The notes: generated by a model from the letters alone, not told the origin. DNA of 64,000 nucleotides from Myxococcota bacterium (GCA_022710975.1 JAKLGA010000005.1:340518-404517); one strand, 5' to 3'; shown: positions 8,859 through 19,465, counted from the stretch's first letter. Program-made: numbers and translations.

Positions 8859-9380
8859 ATGCGCGCCACCCCTCCAGAAACTCGAAGAGCGCCTGGTGCC
8901 GCGAAGCCTGCGGCGCTCGCCCTGCTGCTCGCCCTCGGCCTGCTGCAGCCCTCGGCCCGGGCCGGCGCCCCCTGGCTGCCGGCCGTGAGCCTGCCGCCCG
9001 CCCCCCGGGTGGCGCCGCCCCCGCCCCGGGTCCCGGACGCGGACGCCCGGCGGCGCTTCGAGGCCGCCTTCGGCGAGGGCGGACGGCTGCTCGCGCTCGG
9101 CCAGTACGAGGCGGCCCGGCCGCTGCTGGAGGCCGCGGTGGCCGCCTGGCCGGAGCACGCCGAGGCCCGCCTGGCCCACGCCCGGGCGCTGCTCATGCTG
9201 GGCTACCTGGGCTGGCAGCAGGACCTCGTGGTGCGCGCCCGCCAGGACGCGGCCCAGGCGCTGTGGCTCGCGCCGGAGCGGCCCGGCGCGCGCGAGCTCC
9301 TGGAGCTTGCGGATCACCTGCTGGGCAGGATGAAGCGGCTGGCCGCCCCTGCCCGGCCCTCACCCAGGCCCGGGCGCTAA
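8859..9380 (+). CDS. Secreted TPR-like protein
   Basis: 173 residues. A signal peptide (ALALLLALGLLQPSARA) is followed by a proline-rich linker and one or two tetratricopeptide-like helix pairs around residues 70-150 (GRLLALGQYEAARPLLEAAV, LWLAPERPGARELL). This suggests a small periplasmic scaffold or adaptor. The partner is unknown. It is divergent from the beta-helix gene and 21 bases ahead of the methyltransferase gene, so the two may be co-transcribed. The ATG at 8859 was chosen as the start that gives a complete signal peptide. Confidence 0.65.
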   Translation: MRATPPETRRAPGAAKPAALALLLALGLLQPSARAGAPWLPAVSLPPAPRVAPPPPRVPDADARRRFEAAFGEGGRLLALGQYEAARPLLEAAVAAWPEHAEARLAHARALLMLGYLGWQQDLVVRARQDAAQALWLAPERPGARELLELADHLLGRMKRLAAPARPSPRPGR

Positions 9381-9401
9381 CCAGGCCCGCGGAGGAGAGG
9401 C

Positions 9402-10211
9402 ATGGACAGCCGGAAGCTGGCCCAGTGCTACGACAGCGACGTGGGCCCGGGCTGGGACGATCGCTTCCTGCCGATGCTGCTGGAGGCCTTCCCGGACGAG
9501 CTGCCGGCCAAGGCCAACCTGCTGGAGCTCGCCTGCGCCACCGGCCGGCTGACCGAGGAGCTCCTGGAGCGCCTGCCGGCCCAGGGCCGGGTGATCGCCA
9601 TCGAGGACGGGCGCGAGCTGATGGAGCTGGCCAAGCAGCGCGTGGCAGACGTGGGCGGCCGGCGGGTGTTCTTCAAGAAGGAGGCCCCGGAGAAGATCAC
9701 CTTCGCCGACGCGACCTTCGACGGCGTGCTGGCCGCTGGCCTGCCGCCGATCTACGATCTGCGCAAGGTCCTGGCCGAGTCCGCGCGGCTGCTGAAGCCC
9801 GGCGGCTTCCTGCTGCTGGGGGTGCCGCTGCAGGGCTCGTTCCAGGAGCTGTTCGACGCGCTGCGCGAGGTGGCCGAGAAGGAGGACCTGATCCCGGTCC
9901 AGGACGGGTTGGACCGCATCCAGCAGCGCCTGCCCGAGCGGGCCACGGCCAACCGCTGGCTGCAGGAGGCCGGCCTGGTCGAGCCCCGCACCCGCACCCA
10001 GCCCGCGAGCCTGGCCTTCCCCGGCGCGCTGGCCCTGCTGCAGTCGCCGCTGGTGCGCGCCTTCTGCCTGGAGGGCTGCCTGGCCCTCATCCCCGACCGC
10101 AGCTGGCGCGAGGGGGTGCTGGCCGGCATGGTCAAGGCGCTCGACACCTACTTCCCCGCCGGCCTCGAGCTCAGCCTGAACCTCGGGCGCCTGGAGGCCA
10201 CCAAGGCCTGA
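9402..10211 (+). CDS. Class I SAM-dependent methyltransferase
   Basis: 269 residues, cytoplasmic. Motif I is LLELACATGRLTEELL (the usual glycine-rich SAM loop in a variant form), followed by the acidic ribose-binding position in VIAIEDGRELMELA and a post-motif segment ATFDGVLAAGLPP. The substrate cannot be deduced. GAGGAGAGG lies 5-7 bases before the ATG. The gene ends 46 bases before a strong hairpin shared with the convergent Cys-rich gene. Confidence 0.8.
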   Translation: MDSRKLAQCYDSDVGPGWDDRFLPMLLEAFPDELPAKANLLELACATGRLTEELLERLPAQGRVIAIEDGRELMELAKQRVADVGGRRVFFKKEAPEKITFADATFDGVLAAGLPPIYDLRKVLAESARLLKPGGFLLLGVPLQGSFQELFDALREVAEKEDLIPVQDGLDRIQQRLPERATANRWLQEAGLVEPRTRTQPASLAFPGALALLQSPLVRAFCLEGCLALIPDRSWREGVLAGMVKALDTYFPAGLELSLNLGRLEATKA

Positions 10212-10256
10212 GCCCGCCCCGCCCGCGCCCCCGGCCACGCCGCGAGAAACGAAGAA

Positions 10257-10285
10257 GGGCCCCGCCGGCAGCGCCGACGGGGCCC
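10257..10285 (-). terminator. Hairpin terminator between convergent genes
   Basis: GGGCCCCG pairs with CGGGGCCC (8 bp), and an inner CGGC/GCCG stem extends it across one mismatch. On the minus strand the hairpin is followed by a T-rich tract (TTCTTCGTTTCTC), so it suits the Cys-rich gene best. It may also stop plus-strand transcripts of the methyltransferase gene. Confidence 0.65.
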
Positions 10286-10308
10286 TCGGGGTCAGGCAGG
10301 CTCCTGGC

Positions 10309-13300
10309 TTACAGGAAGCAGAAGCCGTATTCGAGATCGCAGGTCAGGCCGGTCGGGCACACGGTCCCGCCGTCGCAGGCGATCAGGCACAGGCCCTCGG
10401 CCAGGGGCACGCCGCCCATGTACAGCTGGGCGCAGACGCCGCCAGCGGCGCAGTCCTGGGCGGCGATGTCGCACCACTCAGAGCAGTTGCCGTTGGTGAA
10501 GCCCCAGGCGTCCGGGAAGCAGAAGGGATCGGCGCCGGCGTTGGAGGCGCAGTCCGAGGGGACCGTGCAGGCCGCGGCCAGGATGCCCGCGCCCGGGGTG
10601 CAGGAGGCCGTGCCGGCGCACGCGGTATCGTCCGCGCAATCGATGTAGTTGTCCATGTCGTTGTCGGCCATGTCGTCGCACGCGCTCTCGGGCAGCAGCT
10701 CGTTGATGTTCAGGTTGAACGCGCCGGTCTGGCCGGGCCAGGAGTCCACCACGATGGTGTACTCCGCGCCCGCCACGGTCGGAGCGCCGGTGACGGACAG
10801 GTACGAGTTGGCCTCGTCGTCGTTGCAGCCGAGCAGGGTGCCGGCGGCGTCGTACACGCCCAGCACGGTGTCATCCACCGGGCTCGAGTTCAGGGTGTCG
10901 AACATGTAGGAGCCGGTGGTCGGGGCGGTCCACAGGAAGCACACCTCCGGGCCCGACGGCGGGTTGCCGGCGAAGCAGGGCAGGTCGGAGACCGCCGGGG
11001 CGCCCGTGAGGTCGCCGGTGGTGGCCGGGGTGCCGACCGCGCTGGCGATGTCGGTGCAGTTCAGGATGCAGCGGGCGGTATCGCCGAGGTCCTCGCAGCC
11101 GTTCGGGCAGGTGGTGGGGACCCACTCCTCGCCGGTCTGGCCGCAGGTCTCGAGGGTCACGCCGTCCGCGTTGCACTGGGTCGCGCCCGGCTCGCAGATG
11201 GTGGTGCAGTTGGGGGGATCCAGGGTGTCGTCGCAGCCGATGATGCAGGTGTAGGTGTCGCCCCACAGGCCGGAGGCGTTGCAGATCTGGAGGGTCATGG
11301 CGTCCATGCAGCGCAGCTCGTCCGGGGTGCACTCGGGCTGCTGGATGTTCAGCACGTAGGTGCCGGTGCCGGTGCTGTAGGCGTCGATCACCAGGGTGTA
11401 GACCGCGCCGGCGGTCACCGCGTAGCTGGTCATGGACTGCAGGCCGTCGCCGCTGTCGTCGTCGCAGGCGACCTGGGCGCCGGTCGCGTCGAGCACCATG
11501 ATCACCGTGTCGTAGCTCGAGGTGTTGGTGTTGAACAGGTAGGTGCCGTCGGCCGGCGCCGTCCAGGTGAAGCACACGTCCGCGCCGCTGTTACCCTGGC
11601 AGACCGGGGTGAAGGTGTTGGCCATGCCGGTGTTCGAGCCGGTGGCCACGGCCGCGCCCACGTTGCTGGCGATGTCGGTGCAGCTCACGGTCACGCAGGC
11701 GCCCGCGATGCACAGGTCGCCGGTGGCGGCGCAGTCCGTGCCGTCCACCCAGTCCAGGCAGCCGTTGCCGCCCAGGCTGCAGGTCTGGATCACGCTGCCG
11801 GCGCACTGGGTCGCGCCCTCGGTGTCGCAGTTGTTCACGCAGGTCACGCAGGCGCCGTTCAGGCACAGCTCGCCGGCGGCCGCGCAGTCCTCGTTCAGCG
11901 TCCACACGCCGCAGCCGCCCGCGTCGGCGACGCAGGCGAACACGGAGTCGCCCTGGCACACGTTCGGGTCGCCCACGGTGCACTCGCCGATGCAGCAGGC
12001 CGCGCCGCTGCCCAGGCTCACGTCGTCCACCAGGAAGGAGATGCCCGCGCCCTGCACGTTGGACACGAACGCCAGGTCATGGGCCGCGCCGTCGGCGTAG
12101 GCCGACAGATCGATCTGCACCAGGGTCCAGGCCGCGTAGCTGTCCACGTCCGCCTCGGTGGTGTGGAACACCTGGGTGCCGTCCACGGTCACGTCCAGGT
12201 AGCCCGCGGTGCCCGAGCCGTCCGCGAAGGACCACAGGAAGAAGAACAGGGTGGCCGGCTGGCCGGCCGGGATGGTCACGCTCTGGCTCAGGGAGCCGTC
12301 CTCGACGCCGCTCTCCACGCCGCCGAACCAGGCCCACACGTTGCCGGCGTGCGGCGGGAAGCTGTTGTTGCAGGTGTCGAGATCGCACAGCGGGGTGCCG
12401 AACTGGGTCGAGGCCTCGGTCCAGGCGCCGGAGCCCGCGCCGGCCTCGAAGCCGCCGTCGGTCACCAGCTCGGTGCAGCTGCCGCCGCCCACGCACTGGC
12501 CGTTCGCGTCGCAGGTCTCGGGCGCGGTGCACTCGCCGCAGGAGCCGCCGCAGCCGTCATCGCCGCACTCCAGGCCGGTGCAGTTCGGGACGCACTCGCA
12601 CTGGCCGGCGTTGCAGGTCTCGGGCGCGGTGCACTCGCCGCAGGAGCCGCCGCAGCCGTCGTCGCCGCACTCCAGGCCGGTGCAGTTCGGGACGCACTCG
12701 CACTGCCCGGCGTTGCAGGTCTCGGGCGCGGTGCAGGCGCCGCAGGAGGCGCCGCACACGGGATCCGGGCCGCACTCGAGGCCGGTGCAGTCCGGGGTGC
12801 AGTCCTCGCACTGGCCGGTGGCCAGGATGCACACCTCGGGGGCGGTGCAGGCGCCGCAGGAGCCGCCGCAGCCGTCGTCGCCGCACTCCAGGCCGGTGCA
12901 GACCGGGGTGCAGATGGGCTGGCAGATGCCGTCCACGTCGCACTGCTCGTTCACGCCGCAGTCGCCGCAGGAGGCGCCGCACACGGGATCCACGCCGCAC
13001 TCGCGCGCGGTGCAGTCCGGGGCGCAGTCCTCGCACAGGCCGCTCGCCAGGATGCACACCTCGGGGGCGGTGCAGTCGCCGCACGAGCCGCCGCAGCCGT
13101 CGTCGCCGCACTCCAGGCCGGTGCAATCCGGGACGCAGACCGGCTCGCAGACGCCGTCCACGTTGCACTGCTCATCCACGCCGCAGTCGCCGCAGCTGCC
13201 GGTGCAGCCGTCGCTGCCGCACTCCCTGCCCGTGCAGTCCGGGGTGCAGGTGACCACGCAGGCCGCGTCGGCGCCGGTGACCTGGCAGGCCTCGTTGGCC

Positions 13301-13836
13301 TCGCAGGTGTCGGTCACCACCCAGTCGTTGCAGCCGTCCACCCCGAGCTGGCAGGTCTCGACCGTGTTGCCCGTGCACTGGGTCGCGTTGACCGTGTCGC
13401 AGGCGTCCGTGCAGGTGTCCGCGCAGGCCGCCGTGCCGGTCGCGTCCTCGCAGATCTGGCCGTTGGTGGCGCAGTCGGTGGTGTCGTCCCAGGCCAGGCA
13501 GCCCAGGTTGTCCGCGGTGCAGGTCTGCACGATGGCGCCGTTGCACTGCGTGTCACCCGCGGTGGCGCAGGCGTTCTCGCAGCGGCACAGGCCCGCCTCG
13601 CAGGTCTGCGAGCCGGCGCAGGTCTCGTAGGTCGTCCACACCGCGCAGCCATCCGCGTCCTCTGCGCAGCGCTCGGTGCCGGTGCTGTCCGTGTTGCACT
13701 GCACCGCGCCCAGGGTCACGCAGGCGTTCGCCACCGCCTCGCAGTCCGGGCCGCTCTCGCCGTCGTCGCAGCCCAGGCCGGTGAACGCCACCGCCAGGGC
13801 CAACAGGACCGTGCCCAACAGGTACGTGCTTCGCAT
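10309..13836 (-). CDS. Giant Cys-rich lipoprotein with jelly-roll and PPC-like domains
   Basis: 1175 residues. The ATG at 13836 follows GGAGGAAGGC; the lipobox ends at Cys23 (FTGLGC, then DD). The N-terminal ~190 residues contain repeated modules of the form C..V..C.T.GA.QC..D....C..D..GC..W. Residues ~194-450 are CTPDCTGLECG.DGCGGSCG.C repeats. Residues ~452-610 look like a beta jelly-roll (DGGFEAGAGSGAWTEA to FLVDDVSL), as in carbohydrate-binding or adhesion modules. Two PPC-like beta domains sit at ~715-830 and ~924-1049 (CFTWTAPADGTYLFNT; CFLWTAPTTGSYMFDT). The C-terminus has a DNDMDNYIDCADD motif. Probably a surface-anchored binding protein; ligand unknown. The N-terminal module links it to the genes at 61045 and 63298. 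Confidence 0.85.
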   Translation of the reverse strand: MRSTYLLGTVLLALAVAFTGLGCDDGESGPDCEAVANACVTLGAVQCNTDSTGTERCAEDADGCAVWTTYETCAGSQTCEAGLCRCENACATAGDTQCNGAIVQTCTADNLGCLAWDDTTDCATNGQICEDATGTAACADTCTDACDTVNATQCTGNTVETCQLGVDGCNDWVVTDTCEANEACQVTGADAACVVTCTPDCTGRECGSDGCTGSCGDCGVDEQCNVDGVCEPVCVPDCTGLECGDDGCGGSCGDCTAPEVCILASGLCEDCAPDCTARECGVDPVCGASCGDCGVNEQCDVDGICQPICTPVCTGLECGDDGCGGSCGACTAPEVCILATGQCEDCTPDCTGLECGPDPVCGASCGACTAPETCNAGQCECVPNCTGLECGDDGCGGSCGECTAPETCNAGQCECVPNCTGLECGDDGCGGSCGECTAPETCDANGQCVGGGSCTELVTDGGFEAGAGSGAWTEASTQFGTPLCDLDTCNNSFPPHAGNVWAWFGGVESGVEDGSLSQSVTIPAGQPATLFFFLWSFADGSGTAGYLDVTVDGTQVFHTTEADVDSYAAWTLVQIDLSAYADGAAHDLAFVSNVQGAGISFLVDDVSLGSGAACCIGECTVGDPNVCQGDSVFACVADAGGCGVWTLNEDCAAAGELCLNGACVTCVNNCDTEGATQCAGSVIQTCSLGGNGCLDWVDGTDCAATGDLCIAGACVTVSCTDIASNVGAAVATGSNTGMANTFTPVCQGNSGADVCFTWTAPADGTYLFNTNTSSYDTVIMVLDATGAQVACDDDSGDGLQSMTSYAVTAGAVYTLVIDAYSTGTGTYVLNIQQPECTPDELRCMDAMTLQICNASGLWGDTYTCIIGCDDTLDPPNCTTICEPGATQCNADGVTLETCGQTGEEWVPTTCPNGCEDLGDTARCILNCTDIASAVGTPATTGDLTGAPAVSDLPCFAGNPPSGPEVCFLWTAPTTGSYMFDTLNSSPVDDTVLGVYDAAGTLLGCNDDEANSYLSVTGAPTVAGAEYTIVVDSWPGQTGAFNLNINELLPESACDDMADNDMDNYIDCADDTACAGTASCTPGAGILAAACTVPSDCASNAGADPFCFPDAWGFTNGNCSEWCDIAAQDCAAGGVCAQLYMGGVPLAEGLCLIACDGGTVCPTGLTCDLEYGFCFL

Positions 13837-13964
13837 GCCTTCCTCCAACGTCAATTAAGGTTGCCGAACACCCTCCGGAGACGGTCCACAGGGCCGTCGA
13901 CCGGAAACCAGGAACCAAGGCTCAAAGACCCACCGGATGAAGCTCAAGGCTGGAAAGCGGGCGT

Positions 13965-13993
13965 ATACTACACGCCTCGACATACACACACAA
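13965..13993 (-). promoter_or_regulatory. Probable promoter of the 1175-residue Cys-rich gene
   Basis: On the minus strand: TTGTGT, 17-nt spacer, TAGTAT, about 130 bases upstream of the ATG, in the only AT-rich patch of the region. The -10 resembles TAGCAT at 63251 and TAGAAT at 60997, upstream of the paralogous genes. Confidence 0.4.
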
Positions 13994-13994
13994 C

Positions 13995-14023
13995 AAAAAA
14001 ATGACCCGCCCTAACCCCTGGAA

Positions 14024-14034
<11 letters not shown>
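13995..14034 (-). terminator. Possible terminator of the sigma-54 activator gene
   Basis: On the minus strand a 5-bp stem ACCCG/CGGGT spans the end of the gene and is followed two bases later by seven T residues. The stem is short and the loop long, so support is modest; the T-run is the stronger feature in this GC-rich DNA. Confidence 0.35.
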
Positions 14035-15589
<1,555 letters not shown>

Positions 15590-15659
15590 GGGGCCCCCTT
15601 AGCACGACCGAAAGGCCCACCGCAAGCGGCGAGAAACGGTTGACCGGGGCGGAGGCTTC

Positions 15660-16751
15660 ATGCAAGCTACCGCCGGGATGACCGCCGTACGCCTCCAGCT
15701 CGTGCTGCTCGCAGCGTTCGCCGCGACCTCCTGCGGGGACAAGCTCGAGACGCACCTGACCAAGTTCGGGGATCCGGCCGCCCAGCAGGCCGCGCCCCTG
15801 CCGCCGCCGCCGGACGCCTACGCCCTGGGGGAGTCGCCCGAGGTGGCCGCGCGGGTGGTGGGCATGCCCTACCGGGAGGTGGCCGCGCGCCTGGGCGCCC
15901 ACCGCCTCCAGTCGAAGATCGAGTACACCTTTCAGCGGGGCAACGCCCAGGTCGCGCTCCAGGAGACCGCCCTGCTCGTGCAGGCCGCCGACGGCGGGTT
16001 CCGCCTCAAGGTGGAGAACCAGGCCAGCCAGGGCTACGAGCTGCTGTTCACCGGGGGCCAGCTCTTCGTCCGCCAGCGCTACGGCAAGTTCCACCCCCGC
16101 GATCTGCTCGAGGCCCAGCACCTGCGCTGGCGCGACGAGGCCACCCGCGGCTACGCGGCGCTGGTGCGCCTGTTCCGCGGGCGGCTGTTCCTGTCCAAGC
16201 AGGGGCTCGCCCGGCACCACGGCCGGGACGCCATGCGCTACGGCATCGCGCTCGGGCCCGGGCCGGCCAACCTGCCGGGCGCGCCCGCCGCGCCGCAGCC
16301 GCCGGCCGGGGTGAGCAGGTACGTGTTCCCGATCGAGCCCACCCCCAGCGAGGAGGATGGCTGGCGGGACCGGGCCGAGCCGCAGGAGGCCCTGGGCAGC
16401 CTGCTGGTGGACACCGACACGGGTGTGCTGCTCGAGGTGAGCTTCCGCGGCCGGCTGGCCTGGCAGAGCCCGGCCGGCGAGGCGCTGGAGCTGCGGGTGT
16501 CGGCGGCCATCACGGCCGACGGGTTCGGCAACCCGCCCAGCCTGCCGGGCCCGGCCGAGGGGGAGCTCACGCCCGTCCCCGACCGGCTGGTGGTGGACAC
16601 CAAGCCGCTCGACTTCTTCTACGGCAAGGGCTACACCTCCACCCTCGGCCTGCCCGCCGGCGTGGCGCGCCGCTCCGAGGACGAGAAGAAGGCCGAGGCC
16701 GAGGCTGCCCCCCAGCCCCCGCTCGAAGGAGGCGTCCCATCGAACCCCTGA
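15660..16751 (+). CDS. Lipoprotein of unknown function
   Basis: 363 residues. The hydrophobic leader ends in FAATSCGDK, a plausible lipobox. The body (GMPYREVAARLGAHRLQSKIEYTFQRG and onward) is a mixed alpha/beta domain with no motif I recognise; the tail is Ala/Glu/Pro-rich. CGGAGG lies 5 bases before the ATG at 15660; the alternative ATG at 15678 would give a more compact signal peptide. Its 3' end holds the ribosome binding site of rsfS and overlaps that gene by 13 bases, so the two are probably translated from one transcript although functionally unrelated. Confidence 0.6.
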   Translation: MQATAGMTAVRLQLVLLAAFAATSCGDKLETHLTKFGDPAAQQAAPLPPPPDAYALGESPEVAARVVGMPYREVAARLGAHRLQSKIEYTFQRGNAQVALQETALLVQAADGGFRLKVENQASQGYELLFTGGQLFVRQRYGKFHPRDLLEAQHLRWRDEATRGYAALVRLFRGRLFLSKQGLARHHGRDAMRYGIALGPGPANLPGAPAAPQPPAGVSRYVFPIEPTPSEEDGWRDRAEPQEALGSLLVDTDTGVLLEVSFRGRLAWQSPAGEALELRVSAAITADGFGNPPSLPGPAEGELTPVPDRLVVDTKPLDFFYGKGYTSTLGLPAGVARRSEDEKKAEAEAAPQPPLEGGVPSNP

Positions 16752-17089
16752 AGCTCGCCGAGAGCCTGGCCGCGCTGGGCGCGGAGAAGAAGGCTCGCCG
16801 CCCGCGCCTGCTGCACGTGGGCCCGCTGACCTCCTACACCGACTACCTGCTGCTGCTGTCGGCCACCAGCGACCGCCACGCGCGGGCGCTGGCCGACTTC
16901 CTGGCGAGCGAGATCAAGAGGACCGCCAGGGTCCGCGCGCTGGGCGTCGAGGGCGTCGAGGGCGGGCAGTGGATCCTGCTCGACTTCGGCGACGTGGTGG
17001 TCCACGTGATGCAGGAGACGACCCGCAAGTACTACGATCTCGACGGCCTGTGGGTGGACGCCGAGGAAGTCGCGCTCGCCGATTCATGA
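16739..17089 (+). CDS. rsfS: Ribosomal silencing factor RsfS (apparent ATC start)
   Basis: 116 residues if translation starts at 16739. RsfS (DUF143 family) binds uL14 on the large ribosomal subunit and blocks 30S joining when nutrients are scarce. The diagnostic sequence is LTSYTDYLLLLSATSDRHARALADF, then WILLDFGDVVVHVM and YYDLDGLW. The nearest standard start, GTG at 16817, would delete the conserved first helix (EPLKLAESLAALGAEKKA). That helix is immediately preceded by ATC at 16739, which has AAGGAGG at 16726-16732, six bases upstream. I see no in-frame ATG, GTG or TTG just upstream. AUC initiation is therefore the best reading; a base error changing ATG to ATC is the alternative. It overlaps the next gene by ATGA. 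Confidence 0.85.
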   Translation: MEPLKLAESLAALGAEKKARRPRLLHVGPLTSYTDYLLLLSATSDRHARALADFLASEIKRTARVRALGVEGVEGGQWILLDFGDVVVHVMQETTRKYYDLDGLWVDAEEVALADS

Positions 17090-17838
17090 GCCCCGCCCCG
17101 CCCCGCGCCCGGCTCCTCGGGCTGCTCTGCGCACCGCTCGACGCCTGCCAGGGCCTGCTCGATCTGCTGCTGCCCCCGGCCTGCGGCGTGTGCCAGGCGC
17201 TGCTCGACGAGCGCCGCGAGGTGCTGTGCCCCAACTGCGCGGCCGAGCTCGAGCCCTTGGGCGGCGCGCTGTGCGGGCGCTGCGGGCTGCCGGGCGCGGA
17301 CCCCTGCCCGGCCTGCCGGGGCGAGCCCGGGCCGCTCTCCAGGCTGCGCTCCGGCTGGGCCTACGAGGGGGCGCTGCAGCAGGCCATCCTGCGCATGAAG
17401 CTCGGCCGGCGCATCGAGCTGGCCGAGGACCTCGGGGCGCGGCTGGCCGCGCGGGCTCTCCCCGGCTGGGAGTGGCAGGAGCTCGAGCTGCTCGCGCCCA
17501 TCCCGCTCCACCCCCGGCGGCTCCACGCCCGCGGCTTCAACCAGGCCGCGGTGATCGCCCGGGCGCTGGCCCGCGCCCACGGCCTGCCGCTCAGCCTCGA
17601 TCACCTGGTGCGTACCCGGGCCACCCCGGAGCAGGCCCGGGCCCAGGATCGCGCGGCGCGGCTCGCGAACGTGCGCGGCGCCTTCGCGGTGAGGGCGGGC
17701 CACCCCTTCGCGGGCAGGTGCGTCTGCCTGGTGGACGACGTGGTCACCACCGGCGCCACCCTGCACGCCGCGGCCGAGGCGCTGCTCGCGGCCGGGGCGC
17801 GGGAGGTGCGCGGGCTGAGCGTGGCCCGCACCCTGTGA
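17086..17838 (+). CDS. ComF-family amidophosphoribosyltransferase-like protein
   Basis: 250 residues. The N-terminus contains Cys pairs of a zinc-ribbon type (PPACGVC, LCPNC, LCGRCG, DPCPACRG). The C-terminal domain is a type I phosphoribosyltransferase fold with the PRPP-binding loop CLVDDVVTTGATL near residue 218. In naturally competent bacteria ComF supports DNA uptake into the cytosol; elsewhere its role is unclear, and no competence genes are nearby. The ATG overlaps the rsfS stop (ATGA), indicating translational coupling. Confidence 0.85.
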   Translation: MSPAPPRARLLGLLCAPLDACQGLLDLLLPPACGVCQALLDERREVLCPNCAAELEPLGGALCGRCGLPGADPCPACRGEPGPLSRLRSGWAYEGALQQAILRMKLGRRIELAEDLGARLAARALPGWEWQELELLAPIPLHPRRLHARGFNQAAVIARALARAHGLPLSLDHLVRTRATPEQARAQDRAARLANVRGAFAVRAGHPFAGRCVCLVDDVVTTGATLHAAAEALLAAGAREVRGLSVARTL

Positions 17839-17905
17839 GGCGATCCGGGGCCACCGCCGCAGAATTCCCCTTTCGGATCAAGCCGGAAAATGGGCGCACG
17901 CAGAC

Positions 17906-17935
17906 TTGACGCGGGTTCGCCGTCCTCTCTAATAT
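17906..17935 (+). promoter_or_regulatory. Sigma-70-like promoter of the 18035-21084 Cys-rich operon
   Basis: TTGACG, 18-nt spacer, TAATAT, about 100 bases upstream of the start at 18035. This is the closest match to the E. coli -10 consensus in the window. Confidence 0.7.
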
Positions 17936-18034
17936 CTGGGAGCGGTGCTCCAACCTCCACGGTCGGCAGCCTGCGCCACCCCGAGCCAGGATGGGCGGGG
18001 CCGCAGGCCTCCGCGAAACGGGAAGGTGATGGCG

Positions 18035-19465
18035 ATGAGAAGCAACTGGATGATCGGTCTGGCGCTGGTGGGCGCGCTGCTGTTCCTCGGCGCGGGCTGC
18101 GACGGCGGCACCACGACCGGGGACGGCGGCGACGGCAACACGAACACCGACGGCGACGGCGACGGCGGCCAGTGCCCCACCCTGTGCTCGGTCGACGGCG
18201 ACTGCTGCGAGGAGCATGGGTGCGTGGACGGCTTCTGCCTGCCGGTCGGCGCCTGCCCGACGGGCTGCAACAAGGAGTGCGACAAGGCCGCGGGCCAGGT
18301 CTGCGACCAGGGCACCAAGAGGTGCATCCAGGGCGCGCCGCCGCTGAACTGCCAGACGGACTGCAACTGCTTCACCGACGAGGTGTGCGACCAGGGCGCC
18401 TGCGTGGCGGCCTGCCAGGGCGACGAGGACTGCGCCGAGGGCCTGGAGTGCCGCGACAGCCTGTGCCGGCCCGCGGCCTGCGCGACCCGCGAGGAGTGCG
18501 TGGGCGGCGCGGGCTGCATGGTGTGCAAGAACCAGGAGTGCGTGTCCGAGCCGGCCGTGTGCGCGGGCGACGCCGACTGCTGCGTGGGGCGGCGCTGCAA
18601 CTTCGGCACCTGCGTGCCGGTCGAGACCGGCTGCCTGGCCGACAACGACTGCACCGAGGTGGACTTCCCGCGCTGCGTGGACGGGAGCTGCGTGCAGGAG
18701 TGCGTCAACGACATCGACTGCCTCCAGGGCCAGGCGTGCGTCAACACGCACTGCGAGTCGGTCGGCTGCTCGCCGGAATCCTGCGCCGTGGGTGAGTGGT
18801 GCGACACGGGCGACGGGATCTGCAAGCCGGGCTGCGACTCCAACAGCGATTGCATCACCCCGAACACCTGCAACTACCAGACCCACGCCTGCGGCCAGAC
18901 CGACTGCTGCGGCAACGCCTGCCAGGCGCCCGCCTACTGCGACACCCTGAGCTGCGCCTGCGCCGAGCCCTGCGTGCGGGGCGACTGCGTGTTCGGCTCC
19001 TGCACCCTGTACCCCAACACCACCTGCGACGCGGCCTCCAACAAGTGCGTGGCCTGCCCGGCCAACTTCACCTGCAACGCGGCCACGGGCCAGTGCGTGT
19101 GCACGGACGCGGCCTGCCCGGCCGGCTCGACCTGCAACGAGGTCACCGGCATGTGCGAGGCCGAGCAGGGCAACTGCGTGCCGGCCTGCGTGGCGCCCGA
19201 GGTGTGCGGGGTCAACGACGTGTGCGCCGTCCCGGGTGGCGGCGGGGACGGCGACCCGTGCTTCGCCGACGCCGAGTGCGACGCGACCCAGGGCTTCCTG
19301 TGCGACGGCTCCCTGTTCTGCATCGGCTGCATGCTGATGGACGAGACCTTCGTGCCCGAGTTCGTGTGCCGGGAGGAGTGCTCGCTGCTGATGGGCACCT
19401 GCTCGAACGGGGCCTACTCCTGCAACTACCGCCACCTGGGCCTGAAGGGGCTGTGCGTGCCCTGA
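18035..19465 (+). CDS. Cys-rich lipoprotein (Asp/Cys modules)
   Basis: 476 residues. The ATG at 18035 is preferred (GGAAGG 8 bases upstream); an ATG at 18029 would be too close to that site. The lipobox ends at Cys22 (LGAGC, then DGG). A Gly/Asp/Asn/Thr linker follows, then about 12-14 short modules with the pattern D.DC......C....C (for example CVNDIDCLQGQACVNTHC), spaced 20-40 residues. These resemble small disulphide knots or Dickkopf-like Cys repeats. No enzymatic domain. First gene of a two-gene unit with the related gene 29 bases downstream. Confidence 0.8.
   Translation: MRSNWMIGLALVGALLFLGAGCDGGTTTGDGGDGNTNTDGDGDGGQCPTLCSVDGDCCEEHGCVDGFCLPVGACPTGCNKECDKAAGQVCDQGTKRCIQGAPPLNCQTDCNCFTDEVCDQGACVAACQGDEDCAEGLECRDSLCRPAACATREECVGGAGCMVCKNQECVSEPAVCAGDADCCVGRRCNFGTCVPVETGCLADNDCTEVDFPRCVDGSCVQECVNDIDCLQGQACVNTHCESVGCSPESCAVGEWCDTGDGICKPGCDSNSDCITPNTCNYQTHACGQTDCCGNACQAPAYCDTLSCACAEPCVRGDCVFGSCTLYPNTTCDAASNKCVACPANFTCNAATGQCVCTDAACPAGSTCNEVTGMCEAEQGNCVPACVAPEVCGVNDVCAVPGGGGDGDPCFADAECDATQGFLCDGSLFCIGCMLMDETFVPEFVCREECSLLMGTCSNGAYSCNYRHLGLKGLCVP

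Noticed and set aside
13855..14023. RpoN (-24/-12) promoter in the AT-rich gap beside the sigma-54 activator
   Set aside because: No TGGCAC-N5-TTGC-like match on either strand; a sigma-70-like TTGTGT/TAGTAT pair fits better.
16817..17089. rsfS starting at the GTG at 16817
   Set aside because: It would drop the conserved first helix and has no ribosome site; the ATC at 16739 has both.
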